Source: an uncultured Oscillospiraceae bacterium
Lineage (GTDB): Bacteria > Bacillota > Clostridia > Oscillospirales > Oscillospiraceae
Assembly: GCA_910588045.1 (NCBI GenBank)
Contig: CAJUPS010000080.1
Location: 1-14,588, forward strand
Direction of reading: 5' to 3'
Length of the DNA stretch: 14,588 nt
Shown: one piece after another, positions 14,355-14,588 of the stretch
How the letters are laid out: every line of letters begins with the position of its first letter
Position numbering within the stretch: position 1 is the stretch's first letter
Made by a program: the position numbers and the translations under genes
Notes under the pieces: generated by a model
The model's input: only the letters and a program-made list of their open reading frames with translations
Told to the model about the DNA's origin: nothing
Database searches by the model: none

Positions 14355-14588
14355 ATGGCCGCAGAAACATCTTTTGATTATTACTACGGCGACGAGAGCA
14401 ATCAATTTTCTTTCTACCGTATTCCCCGCCAGCTTGTCACTGGGGAGCGGTTCAAACGCCTGTCCATGGACGCAAAGCTGTTGTATGGCCTGCTGCTGGA
14501 CCGCATGAGCCTGTCAGCCAAGAACGGCTGGTACGATGAACAGGGGCGCGTCTATATCTACTACACGCTGGACGAGATACAGGAGGAT
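14355..14588 (+). CDS. repA: Replication initiator protein A, RepA_N family (3' end outside window)
   Basis: Initiates replication of a plasmid or of the circular form of a conjugative element. The first 78 codons are present and open to the window end. AGGAGG (14341-14346) precedes the ATG by 8 nt. The start of the protein has the family's N-terminal pattern: FDYYYGDESNQFSFYRIPRQL, then FKRLSMDAKLLYGLLLDRMSLS, NGWYDEQGRVYIYYTLDEIQ, the winged-helix region of RepA_N initiators. This version is common at the edge of Tn1549-like elements in Firmicutes, where it precedes ParA-like and conjugation genes; those would lie to the right. The leader terminator just upstream suggests tight control of expression. 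Confidence 0.88.
   Translation, partial: MAAETSFDYYYGDESNQFSFYRIPRQLVTGERFKRLSMDAKLLYGLLLDRMSLSAKNGWYDEQGRVYIYYTLDEIQED

Larger units (their letters stand above)
14090..14588. mobile_element. Probable left end of an integrative conjugative element (continues beyond window)
   Basis: Inferred from the abrupt end of hsdS homology, a switch to AT-rich non-coding DNA, and a RepA_N-type initiator facing inward as the first gene, the arrangement I associate with Tn1549/Tn916-related elements of Clostridia. No integrase, relaxase or repeated att site is visible, so the exact end is unknown. TTTT-GAGTGG-AAA (14098-14110) resembles the AT-flanked targets used by Tn1549-like integrases. Confidence 0.5.

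Noticed and set aside
14255..14377. 40-codon open frame that could be a leader peptide ahead of repA
   Set aside because: It has no ribosome site, begins before the predicted transcript start and overlaps the terminator; no evidence that it is translated.
14281..14508. 75-codon plus-strand open frame overlapping repA
   Set aside because: It is in a different frame from the clear RepA_N N-terminus at 14355, which has a good ribosome site and family motifs.
1..14588. CRISPR arrays, tRNA or rRNA genes
   Set aside because: No regularly spaced repeats and no recognisable tRNA or rRNA sequence were seen on either strand.

Overview
The window looks like a piece of a GC-rich Clostridia chromosome, most like gut Oscillospiraceae (the Flavonifractor/Oscillibacter type). 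This rests on protein character, gene order and base composition, not on any search. It has three parts: a glycogen/maltodextrin utilisation locus (1-12448), a more AT-rich strip with a membrane-anchored SH3 protein and a remnant of a DNA-modification specificity gene (12449-14089), and the edge of what is probably an integrative conjugative element (about 14090 to the end).

The left edge carries the C-terminal part of glycogen phosphorylase (+ strand). It converges on a seven-gene minus-strand operon that reads, in transcription order: maltodextrin-binding lipoprotein (malE-like), permeases malF and malG, type I pullulanase (pulA), GH133 glycogen debranching enzyme, a GH13_31 alpha-1,6-glucosidase of DexB/oligo-1,6-glucosidase type, and a HAD phosphatase-like gene. 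A LacI-family regulator is divergent from malE. Gaps within the operon are short (2-21 nt) or overlapping (14 nt and 4 nt), except the 187-nt malG-pulA spacer. None of the enzymes has a signal peptide, so they would act in the cytoplasm on imported maltodextrins or on stored glycogen. No ATPase (malK/msmK) is in the window.

The main observation is selective decay. The malE-like gene lacks about 65-75 internal codons and also has an in-frame amber codon. malF has an in-frame opal codon, and the invariant glycine of its EAA loop is arginine. The HAD gene has two compensating single-base shifts that keep a 246-codon frame open but take the catalytic Asp motif out of frame. The three debranching/glucosidase genes, malG and the regulator look intact. 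The locus seems to have lost, or to be losing, maltodextrin import while keeping cytoplasmic glucan breakdown. Assembly or read errors could explain the homopolymer shifts, but they explain the malE deletion poorly.

At the right, the hsdS-like remnant stops abruptly next to AT-rich sequence. This is followed by a short leader with an intrinsic terminator and then the first 78 codons of a RepA_N-type replication initiator typical of Firmicutes conjugative elements. The simplest reading is that the element inserted into the modification/specificity gene. I found no CRISPR array, tRNA or rRNA, and no convincing entirely new system. The decayed transporter and the element junction are the parts most worth following up.
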